DNA of 64,000 nt, taken from assembly GCA_905215345.1 (NCBI GenBank), contig CAJMPR010000001.1, positions 1-64,000 on the forward strand, in the 5' to 3' direction. Made by a program: the position numbers and the translations under genes. The notes under the pieces are model-generated. The model had not been told where the DNA came from and made no database searches. It saw nothing but the letters and a program-made list of their open reading frames with translations. Below, one piece after another: positions 1 to 8,296 of the stretch. This DNA comes from an uncultured bacterium (GTDB lineage: Bacteria > Bacteroidota > Bacteroidia > Bacteroidales > Bacteroidaceae). Numbering within the stretch: position 1 is the stretch's first letter; each line of letters begins with the position of its first letter.

Positions 1-8
1 TTTGGCAT
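1..8 (-). CDS. rpmI: 50S ribosomal protein L35, first codons only
   Basis: Only the first codons are inside the window. Read on the minus strand they give ATG-CCA-AA, and bacterial L35 normally begins Met-Pro-Lys. The call rests on position: rpmI almost always follows infC, and infC ends 64 bases upstream. Nothing else of the gene can be checked here. Confidence 0.6.
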
Positions 9-39
9 CTTAATTGTTTTTAAATTATTAAATTATATG

Positions 40-65
40 GCAACGCACTATACCTATGGCGTTAC
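40..65 (-). promoter_or_regulatory. hairpin between infC and rpmI
   Basis: On the minus strand GUAACGC (65-59) can pair with GCGUUGC (46-40): 7 bp with one G-U wobble and a 12-nt loop. It lies between the infC stop and the rpmI start and has no U-run. A ribosomal-protein-binding or translational-coupling element is possible, but this is inference from position only. Confidence 0.35.
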
Positions 66-71
66 TCATTT

Positions 72-674
72 TTATTCTTCGTCTTGTTCTTCTGCCGGAG
101 CTGCCTTCAAAGCTTCACCCGCTTTAGGCGCAACAGGCTTCTTAGGGGCCGGAGCTTTCTTCGGAGAAAGTTGAATTGTCATTCGCTTTCCTTCCAATAT
201 CGGCATCTGGTCTACTTTAGCATAATCTTCCAAGTCGTTAGCAAAACGCAGTAACAATACCTCACCTTGTTCTTTGAATAAGATAGAACGACCTTTAAAG
301 AACACATAAGCCTTTACCTTGTCGCCGTCTTCCAAGAATCCTTTGGCATGTTTTAACTTGAAATTATAGTCATGGTCATCAGTCTGAGGACCAAAACGTA
401 TTTCTTTCACGTTAACTTTCACCTGCTTCGCCTTCTGTTCTTTCTGACGTTTCTTTAACTGATAAAGAAATTTAGAGTAATCAATAATACGACAAACAGG
501 GGGTTGTGCATTCGGAGAAATCTCCACAAGATCCGCTTCATGTTCTTCGGCCAATTTTAAAGCCTGAGCTATCGGATATACTTTAGGTTCCACTTCGTCA
601 CCCACAATACGGACTTCCTTAACACGGATTTGCTCATTAATCCGATGTTGCCCTTTTAAGCTGTCATTCTTCAT
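72..674 (-). CDS. infC: translation initiation factor IF-3
   Basis: IF-3 binds the 30S subunit, prevents premature 50S joining and proofreads initiator tRNA and start codon. The sequence shows the N-terminal IF3 domain (RINEQIR, VRIVGDE, ISPNAQPPVCRIIDYSKF), a lysine-rich linker, and the C-terminal domain (VNVKEIRFGP, KVKAYVFFKGR). An alanine/proline/lysine-rich acidic tail of about 30 residues follows. The open frame extends to a TTG at 719, but family members begin MKNDSLKGQ, so the ATG at 674 (200 aa) is chosen. It follows thrS on the same strand and precedes rpmI, the usual thrS-infC-rpmI order. A -7 element at the thrS stop would give a leader of about 110 nt. Confidence 0.96.
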   Translation of the reverse strand: MKNDSLKGQHRINEQIRVKEVRIVGDEVEPKVYPIAQALKLAEEHEADLVEISPNAQPPVCRIIDYSKFLYQLKKRQKEQKAKQVKVNVKEIRFGPQTDDHDYNFKLKHAKGFLEDGDKVKAYVFFKGRSILFKEQGEVLLLRFANDLEDYAKVDQMPILEGKRMTIQLSPKKAPAPKKPVAPKAGEALKAAPAEEQDEE

Positions 675-789
675 TAAATAACGTTTACTTCCAGTTTGTT
701 TCTTTTGTATTACTCCCAAATTTATTTCTTTATTAAGTAAAAGCGATCTTTAGAACATCATTTGTATGCTATGCTTTTACAATTGGGCG

Positions 790-797
790 CAAAGTTA
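790..797 (-). promoter_or_regulatory. -7 promoter element upstream of infC
   Basis: The minus strand reads TAACTTTG, a match to the Bacteroides -7 consensus TAnnTTTG, overlapping the thrS stop codon. It would start a transcript near 784 with an unusually long leader (about 110 nt) before the infC ATG at 674, which could house regulation. No clear -33 TTTG was identified. Confidence 0.45.
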
Positions 798-2735
798 CCA
801 TTTATTTATCATATTTTGAACTTCTTCATTCACTTTTTTAGCAAATTCCTCAAATTTCATGGTACCTTGGTCGCCTTCACCTTGCTTACGAACGGAAACT
901 TCTCCATTTTCAGCTTCTTTTTCACCGACAATCAGCATATAAGGAATACGCTTCATCTCGTTATCACGAATCTTACGTCCGATTTTCTCATTACGTTCAT
1001 CAACGATAGCACGGACATCGTATCTCTTCAGATATTGTTTTACTTCCAGAGCGTAATCATTGAATTTCTCGCTAATAGGCAGGATAGCCACCTGGTCAGG
1101 TGTCAGCCACAACGGGAATTTACCGGCTGTATGTTCGATAAGTACGGCCACAAAACGTTCCATAGAACCGAATGGCGCACGGTGAATCATTACCGGACGG
1201 TGTTTCTGATTGTCAGCACCGGTATATTCCAATTGGAAACGCTCGGGCAAGTTATAGTCAACCTGAATAGTACCCAACTGCCAACGACGACCGATAGCAT
1301 CCTTCACCATAAAATCAAGCTTAGGACCGTAAAAAGCGGCTTCGCCATATTCCACCTTAGCTTTCAAACCTTTCTCCTGACAAGCCTCAACGATAGCCTG
1401 TTCCGCCTTTTCCCAGTTTTCATCACTACCGATATACTTTTCACGGTTTACTTTGTCACGCAAAGAAATCTGAGCTTCAAAGTTTTCAAAGTTCATGGAT
1501 TGGAATACAATAGAGATGATATCCATTACGCGCAGGAACTCATCTTTCACCTGATCCGGACGACAGAAGATATGAGCATCATCCTGTGTAAAGCTACGCA
1601 CACGCGTCAATCCGTGTAACTCACCACTTTGTTCATAACGGCAAACCGTACCAAATTCAGCCAAACGCAGGGGCAAGTCTTTATAGGAACGGGGTGAGTT
1701 CTTGTAAATCATACAGTGATGAGGACAGTTCATCGGTTTCAAGAAATACTCCTCTCCTTCTTCCGGTGTATGAATAGGCTGGAATGAATCCTTACCATAT
1801 TTTGCATAGTGTCCGGAAGTGATATACAGCAGCTTGTTACCGATAGGCGGACACATTACTTCCTGATAATCATAACGAGCCTGAATACGGCGCAAGAACT
1901 CTTGTAAACGAATACGCAAAGCGGCACCCTTCGGCAACCACATCGGAAGTCCTTTACCAACTGTATCGGAGAACATGAACAAATCCATTTCCTTACCGAT
2001 CTTACGATGGTCACGCTTCTTGGCTTCTTCCAACAATACCAGATATTCATCCAGCATTTTCTTCTTCGGGAAAGTAATACCGTAAATACGAGTCATCATT
2101 TTACGATTTTCCTGTCCACGCCAATATGCACCGGCAACCGAAGTAAGTTTTATTGCCTTGATAGGAGCAGTAGTCATCAAGTGAGGACCACGGCACAAAT
2201 CAGTAAATGCTCCTTGTGTATAGGTAGTAATACGACCGTCTTCCAATTCAGAAATCAATTCGCACTTATAGGTTTCACCACGATCACCAAACATCTTTAA
2301 AGCGTCTGCTTTAGCAATGCTTTCTCTTACAACCGCTTCTTTTTTAGCTACCAATTCTGCCATTTTCTGCTCGATAGCAGGCAAATCGGCTTCTTTTATA
2401 GGTGTTTCTCCCGGGTCTACATCATAGTAGAAACCGTTCTCAATGGCAGGGCCTATACCAAACTGAATGCCCGGATACAGTTCTTGCAAAGCCTCAGCCA
2501 GCAAGTGAGCGCTGGTATGCCAGAAGGCATGTTTGCCCTGTTCATCCTCCCACTTATAGAGAACCACTTCAGCGTCTTCCATGATAGGACGCCCCAAATC
2601 ATAAATCTCTCCATTCACGCCACAAGCCAATACGTCTTGTGCCAAGCGCGAACTGATGCTTTCTGCTATTTGCAGCCCCGTTACTCCTTCGTTATACTCA
2701 CGAACAGAGCCGTCAGGAAATGTTATCTTTATCAT
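795..2735 (-). CDS. thrS: threonyl-tRNA synthetase
   Basis: Charges tRNA-Thr with threonine in the cytoplasm. At 646 aa it is full length for a class II ThrRS. It has an N-terminal TGS domain (residues about 1-60), an HxxxH editing/SAD domain (HTSAHLLAEAL near residue 73; TDLCRGPHL near 180), and the catalytic core with the zinc-binding cysteine in MNCPHHCM near residue 336. Motif 2 (VCRYEQSGELHGLTRVR) and the C-terminal anticodon-binding domain (VAILPISEKF, KIGRKIRDNE) are present. It is the first gene of the thrS-infC-rpmI cluster, with its own -7 element 31 bases upstream of the ATG. Confidence 0.98.
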   Translation of the reverse strand: MIKITFPDGSVREYNEGVTGLQIAESISSRLAQDVLACGVNGEIYDLGRPIMEDAEVVLYKWEDEQGKHAFWHTSAHLLAEALQELYPGIQFGIGPAIENGFYYDVDPGETPIKEADLPAIEQKMAELVAKKEAVVRESIAKADALKMFGDRGETYKCELISELEDGRITTYTQGAFTDLCRGPHLMTTAPIKAIKLTSVAGAYWRGQENRKMMTRIYGITFPKKKMLDEYLVLLEEAKKRDHRKIGKEMDLFMFSDTVGKGLPMWLPKGAALRIRLQEFLRRIQARYDYQEVMCPPIGNKLLYITSGHYAKYGKDSFQPIHTPEEGEEYFLKPMNCPHHCMIYKNSPRSYKDLPLRLAEFGTVCRYEQSGELHGLTRVRSFTQDDAHIFCRPDQVKDEFLRVMDIISIVFQSMNFENFEAQISLRDKVNREKYIGSDENWEKAEQAIVEACQEKGLKAKVEYGEAAFYGPKLDFMVKDAIGRRWQLGTIQVDYNLPERFQLEYTGADNQKHRPVMIHRAPFGSMERFVAVLIEHTAGKFPLWLTPDQVAILPISEKFNDYALEVKQYLKRYDVRAIVDERNEKIGRKIRDNEMKRIPYMLIVGEKEAENGEVSVRKQGEGDQGTMKFEEFAKKVNEEVQNMINKW

Positions 2736-2765
2736 AATGTTATGTATATTTCATTTTTCAGAACG

Positions 2766-2773
2766 CAAAAATA
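2766..2773 (-). promoter_or_regulatory. thrS -7 promoter element
   Basis: The minus strand reads TATTTTTG (TAnnTTTG consensus) 30 bases upstream of the thrS ATG, giving a short leader. It separates thrS from the upstream TPR gene, which ends at 2815. Confidence 0.55.
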
Positions 2774-2814
2774 GCTAATTCTTTATTTATATTCTATCTT
2801 TTAGCAAAAAAATG

Positions 2815-4857
2815 TTATTGCCCGGTGTTCGTAAACCGCTTAATAATATTGTAAGCCGAAACGATGCCCAGTTCACCGGCTTTGCTCAAGTCTGAAATAC
2901 CCTGCTTGTTGTTACCCAAGAATATATGAGTCAGACCACGATTAAAATATGCCTCGGCAAAATCAGCATTCAACTGAATAGCCTTATCATAATCTACCAA
3001 AGCAGCCCGGTAATCCTTCAGCATAGACAATACATTCCCCCGGTTATAATAGCCATAAACGAAATCAGGAGCCAATTGGATGACATGGTCCAAATCATTT
3101 TTTACAATATCATAATCCAGAGCCGTTACTTCCGACTTTTTAACTTCCGGAGTACCGGAAACCGCTCCTTCACTCATACCTGCCTCGGCTTTCTTGTATT
3201 CCAACTGTTTATAACGCACCAAAGCACGCATAAAGTATGCCGGGAAGAAAGTATCATCCAGCAAAATGCTCTGTGTAAAATCATCTATCGAACTTGCGAA
3301 GTCCTGTACCAGATAGAAATCCAATCCACGCATAAACCGCTTTTTGGCATTCTTGTCATCGGCTACAATATCCGAGGTATGAGCATCTATCAAAGCGAAA
3401 TGGAAACGTACCTGTTCTTCTGTCAACGGAGCCTCCATATTGGTGATGCGTAGCGGTTTCGGGAACAGTTTTGCATAATTCAGTTCATCAATATATTTAT
3501 GATAATGCACTATGCGCTTTACGTCACTCAGTTTTTCGTAATAAGTAAGTGCATACATAGGTTCAAGCTTGATTGTCACGTTACGGTCTTGTACACGTCC
3601 GCGATAATCACTTTTATAACGTTCGTCGGCATCAGAATCATCCGCAATCACAATTTTACGGTAATTCTCCATATTTTTATCAGACTTTTTTCGAGTTTTT
3701 TCATTATCACTGCCGGTATCCGTCGTATTGTCTGCTACATCCTTACCATTACCGGAGGATGTTACACCGTTCCGTTTGTCAAGTTGCATCTTCATGACTT
3801 TAAACTCGTCCTGCTCGGCCCCCTTCCGGTCGCCTATCTTTTTACGTGCCTCTGCACGCTGATAATAACCGGCCATAAAATTAGGGTACTCATTAATCAC
3901 TTTGGAGTAATCGCTGATAGCGCCACGGTAATCACCGGTTTGTGCACGCAACAAACCACGGTTAAAAGTAGCCATCATATTATCCGGCTCAATTTTCAAA
4001 ACAAAATCAAAATCTTCTATCGCCCGGTTATCATCTCCTACCTGCGCACGAAGCAGACCACGATTATAGTGTCCGAGGAAGTTATTCGGATCAATATCCA
4101 ATGCCAAATCATAATCGTTCATAGCACCTCTCAGATTATTCTGATGAAAGCGTGCCAATGCACGATTGATATAATTACCTGCATTCCTGGCACTTAAATG
4201 AATAGCTTGATCCAAATCGTTTTCGGCTTCCTTATACTTTGCCTGCTGAAGACGTACAATAGCTCTTGCGGCCCATCCGTCAGGATCATAACGGTCCATA
4301 TCGATAGCCTGTTCGAAATCTGTCAAGGCTTGTATCGTATCGTTCTGTTTCAGGTTTACTTCTCCACGCATCAGATAAGCCCGGGTATATCGGGGGGCAA
4401 TTGTTAATAACTTGCCCAGGTCTTCTTTGGCTGATTGATAATCCTCTTTTTGCATGTGACAAAGAGAAAGATTATGCCACAACACTACATTCTCCGGATC
4501 ATACTTCAGCGCGGTCATATAATCTTCTATCGCTCCATCAAATTTATCCTGACGGATACGCGCCAGTCCTCTTATCTGATAAGCTCCTACAACAAATGGA
4601 TTGCGCTGAATAGCCAGATTACAATCCGCCTCCGCTCCCTGGAAGTCGTCCAAGTTAACCTTGGCCAACGCACGAAAGAAATAAGGCTCATATAAATAGG
4701 GCTTCGCGTTGATTACCTGATTGAAGTATTGAATAGAAAGCACATAATCTTCAAAATACAATGCGTTCCGGGCAATAGTCATAACCCGCTCCGTATTGAT
4801 TTGCGCATACAACAATGTAGGCAACAGCAGAAGTGCCGTCAATATCTTTTTTATCAT
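2815..4857 (-). CDS. exported tetratricopeptide-repeat protein
   Basis: 680 aa with a signal peptide (MIKKILTALLLLPTLLYAQ), so it is exported to the periplasm or outer membrane. Two blocks of TPR repeats are visible. The first, residues about 20-365, has at least ten tandem 34-residue units with repeated NPNNFLGHYNRGLLRAQ-like segments. The second is at about 500-680. They are separated by a charged, low-complexity linker (residues about 370-410) and a non-TPR stretch. TPR arrays are protein-protein scaffolds, and no enzyme motif is seen, so the partner and function are unknown. It stands alone: it has its own promoter element and a gap before def. Confidence 0.85.
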   Translation of the reverse strand: MIKKILTALLLLPTLLYAQINTERVMTIARNALYFEDYVLSIQYFNQVINAKPYLYEPYFFRALAKVNLDDFQGAEADCNLAIQRNPFVVGAYQIRGLARIRQDKFDGAIEDYMTALKYDPENVVLWHNLSLCHMQKEDYQSAKEDLGKLLTIAPRYTRAYLMRGEVNLKQNDTIQALTDFEQAIDMDRYDPDGWAARAIVRLQQAKYKEAENDLDQAIHLSARNAGNYINRALARFHQNNLRGAMNDYDLALDIDPNNFLGHYNRGLLRAQVGDDNRAIEDFDFVLKIEPDNMMATFNRGLLRAQTGDYRGAISDYSKVINEYPNFMAGYYQRAEARKKIGDRKGAEQDEFKVMKMQLDKRNGVTSSGNGKDVADNTTDTGSDNEKTRKKSDKNMENYRKIVIADDSDADERYKSDYRGRVQDRNVTIKLEPMYALTYYEKLSDVKRIVHYHKYIDELNYAKLFPKPLRITNMEAPLTEEQVRFHFALIDAHTSDIVADDKNAKKRFMRGLDFYLVQDFASSIDDFTQSILLDDTFFPAYFMRALVRYKQLEYKKAEAGMSEGAVSGTPEVKKSEVTALDYDIVKNDLDHVIQLAPDFVYGYYNRGNVLSMLKDYRAALVDYDKAIQLNADFAEAYFNRGLTHIFLGNNKQGISDLSKAGELGIVSAYNIIKRFTNTGQ

Positions 4858-4885
4858 CTTGTCTTATAAATGCTTGTAAACTAAA

Positions 4886-4893
4886 CAAAAGTA
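4886..4893 (-). promoter_or_regulatory. -7 promoter element for the TPR gene
   Basis: The minus strand reads TACTTTTG (TAnnTTTG), 29 bases upstream of the TPR gene ATG at 4857. Confidence 0.5.
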
Positions 4894-4984
4894 ATGTTTA
4901 TTCATTTACATATCAGGATATACGAAAGACTTTTTATATTTTTTGAGCCTTTTATACCTTTTTAGGGGGAGAAGGTTTCGTTAC

Positions 4985-5539
4985 CTATTTCACCGTCTTT
5001 ACTTTATAGGTACAATGTGCTTTTCCTTTCAACATTGCATTCAGTTTTCCTTTTATCATTTGCTTGCGCAAAGGAGACAGATGATCGATAAACATCTTTC
5101 CATCCAAATGGTCGAATTCATGTTGCATCACGCGAGCCAGATAACCTTCCACTATTTCATCGTGCTCTACCAGATTTTCATCCAAGTATTTCACATGTAT
5201 TTTATTACCTCTCTTCACAGATTCGTGAATCCCCGGTAAACTCAAACATCCTTCTTCCATCGAAACTTCTTCACCCGATACTTCCAAAATATGCGCATTA
5301 ATATATGCCTTACGGAAATCTTTATACTCGGGAAAATCATCTGAAAGTACATCAAGATCAATTGTCACCACACGAATCGGCAGACCGATCTGGGGTGCGG
5401 CAAGACCTACTCCTTCGGCATTACTCATCGTTTCGAACATATTCTGAATCAATTCCTTCAAATTCGGATAATCGGGAGCTATATCTTCAGCTACTTTTCT
5501 CAATACGGGTTGTCCGTATACATAAATGGGTAAAATCAT
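4985..5539 (-). CDS. def: peptide deformylase
   Basis: Removes the N-terminal formyl group from nascent proteins in the cytoplasm; a metal-dependent hydrolase. At 184 aa it carries all three family motifs: GVGLAAPQIG (motif 1), EGCLSLPG (motif 2, metal-binding cysteine) and QHEFDHLDG (motif 3, HExxH-type with two metal-ligand histidines and the catalytic glutamate). It lies 49 bases downstream of ruvX on the same strand and is probably cotranscribed with it. The ruvX-def pairing is one I recall from Bacteroidota. Confidence 0.97.
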   Translation of the reverse strand: MILPIYVYGQPVLRKVAEDIAPDYPNLKELIQNMFETMSNAEGVGLAAPQIGLPIRVVTIDLDVLSDDFPEYKDFRKAYINAHILEVSGEEVSMEEGCLSLPGIHESVKRGNKIHVKYLDENLVEHDEIVEGYLARVMQHEFDHLDGKMFIDHLSPLRKQMIKGKLNAMLKGKAHCTYKVKTVK

Positions 5540-5588
5540 TCTTTATCTAATTACAAATTACTAAATACAAATTATAATCTCATAAAAA

Positions 5589-6014
5589 TCACATGGAGGA
5601 GAAACGTTTGTTCTCCAAATAAGTTTGCAGAATAATGGTAGCACTGATTTCGTCAACCAACGCTTTATTCTGCCGGTCTTTCTTTTTCAATCCCGCTTCC
5701 AACATAGTACGATGTGCCATGACAGAGGTAAAACGTTCGTCCACATATTCTATAGGCATATCCGGTAACTTCTTCCGCAAAGAACGGACAAATGGCTCGA
5801 TCCGTTTCATGTTTTCCGATACCTCATTATTCATCTGTTTCGGTAATCCCACAAGTATCCGTTCTACCGGCTCCTTCGTCACATAATCAAGGATAAAAGT
5901 GAGTAACTCATGCGTGGGCACAGTAGTCAATCCGTTAGCAATCATCTGCAATGTATCGCTAACGGCTATTCCTGTACGTTTTTTACCGTAATCAATAGCT
6001 ACTATTCTACTCAT
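5589..6014 (-). CDS. ruvX: RuvX/YqgF family putative pre-16S rRNA nuclease
   Basis: 141 aa, full length. It has the RNase H-like fold signature IVAIDYGKKRTGIAVSD at the N-terminus with the first catalytic Asp, VERILVGLPKQMN in the middle, and YVDERFTSV plus DEISATIILQTYL toward the C-terminus with the other acidic residues. The family is annotated as Holliday-junction resolvase-like, but biochemical work on E. coli YqgF supports 5' maturation of 16S rRNA. The start is the ATG at 6014, and a -7 element ends only 10 bases upstream, so the mRNA leader would be very short. Confidence 0.93.
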   Translation of the reverse strand: MSRIVAIDYGKKRTGIAVSDTLQMIANGLTTVPTHELLTFILDYVTKEPVERILVGLPKQMNNEVSENMKRIEPFVRSLRKKLPDMPIEYVDERFTSVMAHRTMLEAGLKKKDRQNKALVDEISATIILQTYLENKRFSSM

Positions 6015-6023
6015 AATGGGTTA

Positions 6024-6031
6024 CAAAATTA
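6024..6031 (-). promoter_or_regulatory. ruvX -7 promoter element
   Basis: The minus strand reads TAATTTTG (TAnnTTTG) 10 bases upstream of the ruvX ATG, so transcription would start almost at the start codon. Confidence 0.5.
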
Positions 6032-6075
6032 CGATTAATATTTGAATTATACTCTTTTCATACGTATCAAAAAAG

Positions 6076-6139
6076 ATTTTGCCTATGGTGAAAACTTCAT
6101 TTGATATACATCAAACAAGATTTTCACCATAGGCAAAAT
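6076..6139 (-). terminator. intrinsic terminator of the sulfonation operon
   Basis: Perfect 19-bp inverted repeat (6076-6094 and 6121-6139), with a second 6-bp hairpin (TTTGAT/ATCAAA) inside the 26-nt loop. On the minus strand the stem is followed by CUUUUUUG, as expected for a rho-independent terminator 26 bases past the PCMD gene stop. Confidence 0.85.
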
Positions 6140-6164
6140 TATAACCTACTCTAATTATACAGTG

Positions 6165-7130
6165 TTAGTACACTAATTTCACATTATCTACCCAGAATGA
6201 ATTCCCCGGAGAACCGATATAGGCACCACCGTGACTTGAGGTAAACTGCACTTGGATATGAGTAGGAACATCATCCTCCGTTCCCCATGCCACTTCCTTA
6301 ATGGGCACACTCTGACCTTTGCTGTTTATGGCATAACGCTCCTGCACCTGAAGGCGCATCATATGAGCTTTATAAGCCGGATCGCCCGTTATGTCACCAT
6401 ACATAATAGAATAGGTAGCATTGTTCCGCCAATCATCCGTTGTAGTATAATAGCGTACTACCATCGTACCGACACGCTTTGCATAGATATTACCATCTTT
6501 GTCTTCCCAACGTTTCTGCAAAAAAACATTTGCCTCCGGGAAATCCTTTCCTTCTACATCTGTTATTTTGCTGAAACCGGTAGCACGGATACGTTTTTCA
6601 CGGTCAGACATCTTCACCTTATAATCAAACTGAATGGCTACAGGCTTCTTGGTAAAGGCAATACCCGAATTCAACATCTTTTGTGGATTCTTGGTTCCCT
6701 TAATCGGTTCGTGTACTTCACCGAGAAACATAGAACCTGCTGCAAGTACCGTAATATCAACAATTCCCAGTACTTTCACACTTTCCATGCGAGTATCCAT
6801 ACGCGCACAAAAACCGTCTCCTCTTTTTTCCGGGAACACCGAAGTATTTGTCTTGGTGATACCTGCCACACGAGCCATCACATTGGATGTAGCCCAAGGA
6901 GAGCCACCCATATTTTTATATGCTTTAGTTTCAGTGATAGTAGTGGTAGGCCCAATAGCATATACATGCTTGGTATCGCCACCTATAATCCCCGACTCCT
7001 TAATCTGACGGTCAACCCACTGGTCCATGTTACCAAAAGGAATCGCCTCCACTTTATGCTGTGCCATAACCGTGGTACAACAAAGCATTGCGGACAATAT
7101 GCCCAACATACGAAATTTCTTACGAATCAT
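6165..7130 (-). CDS. exported PCMD-domain (putative carbohydrate metabolism) protein
   Basis: About 321 aa with a cleavable signal peptide (FRMLGILSAMLCCTTVMAQ). The sequence resembles the PCMD family of Bacteroidota, a beta-sandwich domain with no established function: residues after about 120 contain AIQFDYKVKMSD and a closing FWVDNVKLVY strand. I choose the ATG at 7130 because AGGAG sits 8 bases upstream; the longer frame would need a TTG directly against the sulfotransferase stop. It is the last gene of the sulfonation operon, just before a strong terminator, so it is cotranscribed with a sulfotransferase. A link to the sulfonated substrate is inference. Confidence 0.75.
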   Translation of the reverse strand: MIRKKFRMLGILSAMLCCTTVMAQHKVEAIPFGNMDQWVDRQIKESGIIGGDTKHVYAIGPTTTITETKAYKNMGGSPWATSNVMARVAGITKTNTSVFPEKRGDGFCARMDTRMESVKVLGIVDITVLAAGSMFLGEVHEPIKGTKNPQKMLNSGIAFTKKPVAIQFDYKVKMSDREKRIRATGFSKITDVEGKDFPEANVFLQKRWEDKDGNIYAKRVGTMVVRYYTTTDDWRNNATYSIMYGDITGDPAYKAHMMRLQVQERYAINSKGQSVPIKEVAWGTEDDVPTHIQVQFTSSHGGAYIGSPGNSFWVDNVKLVY

Positions 7131-7151
7131 TTCTAATTCTCCTAAAATCAA

Positions 7152-8258
7152 TTAAAGTTCATAATTCCACTGTTCCAGTGCAAAGTTCCAGTTATCCTGA
7201 ACAAGCTGCACGGTACGGTCGTCATACTTATATTTATTTTTCTTATAACCTTTCTTTCCACCGACATATTTCTCAATATCAGCACAAGACTCCGCATAAC
7301 CGGGAATAGACAACGCCTCATAAATATGTTCTGTCATCCCCATTGCATCAGCCTCAAAATCTTCAAACTTCACCTCTATCAGATTACCTGCCGGAATACT
7401 CGCCTTATCGGCCTCATACTTATGATAAAGCTTGGAGTAAATAGAAAGGATGTTTTGCTCCAATACTTCAGGAGCAACATCCTGGAGCTTCAAAGGTTGA
7501 ATCGTATTTGTAAAAAAGCTACGGGTACTCTCGAATACCGTATATGGGTTACGCATCAAATAGACAAACTTGGCATTGGGAAACATCTTGACAAGTTCCT
7601 TCACCCTTCCCGTGTGAGGCGGATTCTTACTGAGAAATTGCGTACCATGTGTATTCCACAAAGATATTTTGATAAGTTTCGTAAAAGTCTCTTCAAACAC
7701 TTTCAGCTCTGCCTCACTGATATCATCGAACAACAGGTATTTATCCGCATATTCTTGCTGATATTCAGGTAAGAACCAGAAGTTATAATAGGTATAAGGC
7801 ATCATGTTTGCCAAAGCAAACTCTTCTTCCTGCGGAAGGTCTACGGCCAGTTCCATATTATCCGTAGGACGCTTGTCAGGCATCAACCAACTCATATTCT
7901 TCTTAAAGAAAGGTTGTCCCCACATCATCAGATGAGGAAATACGGTCTGATAGGTAGTATTATAACCAAAATGCTTATCACAAGAGAATACGTTATGCAC
8001 AAATGTCGTTCCACTCCGCCAATGACCAAGTATAAATACCGGATCATGCTCCAGCGGTTTGTCAGCCAACAGCTTTTCATAGCGTCTGTCCTGTAGAGGC
8101 GTCAACGTAGAGAGTAAACGGCATACGGCTTTTGTCAGGCGATACTTCCCTTTATAGGCAGCATCAATTTCACGCCCTTTAGTAATAGCATTAAACGTCT
8201 TCCAATCAGCACCGACCAACGTATTTATCGGAAGTTTATTAAATTCGAGTAAACCCAT
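7152..8258 (-). CDS. PAPS-dependent sulfotransferase family protein
   Basis: Transfers sulfonate from PAPS to an acceptor hydroxyl. At 368 aa it shows the 5'-phosphosulfate loop FILGHWRSGTTFVHN (residues about 75-89) and the 3'-phosphate-binding segment FVYLMRNPYTVFESTRSFF further on. Both are hallmarks of the Sulfotransfer_3 family. No signal peptide is seen, so it should be cytoplasmic. It lies directly downstream of cysN in an operon that makes PAPS, which supports a dedicated sulfonation pathway. From memory, a homologue in the equivalent B. thetaiotaomicron cluster (BT_0416) sulfonates cholesterol and other sterols. The substrate here is inferred from that homology and context. Confidence 0.9.
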   Translation of the reverse strand: MGLLEFNKLPINTLVGADWKTFNAITKGREIDAAYKGKYRLTKAVCRLLSTLTPLQDRRYEKLLADKPLEHDPVFILGHWRSGTTFVHNVFSCDKHFGYNTTYQTVFPHLMMWGQPFFKKNMSWLMPDKRPTDNMELAVDLPQEEEFALANMMPYTYYNFWFLPEYQQEYADKYLLFDDISEAELKVFEETFTKLIKISLWNTHGTQFLSKNPPHTGRVKELVKMFPNAKFVYLMRNPYTVFESTRSFFTNTIQPLKLQDVAPEVLEQNILSIYSKLYHKYEADKASIPAGNLIEVKFEDFEADAMGMTEHIYEALSIPGYAESCADIEKYVGGKKGYKKNKYKYDDRTVQLVQDNWNFALEQWNYEL

Positions 8259-8296
8259 GTTACAAATGTAAGAATTATAAATTATAAATTACAAGG

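Noticed and set aside
762..1619. 285-codon open frame on the plus strand opposite thrS
   Set aside because: It lies wholly antisense to a full-length, motif-complete thrS and its translation has no recognisable domain. The same applies to the long antisense frames over the TPR gene, the PCMD gene and vorB.
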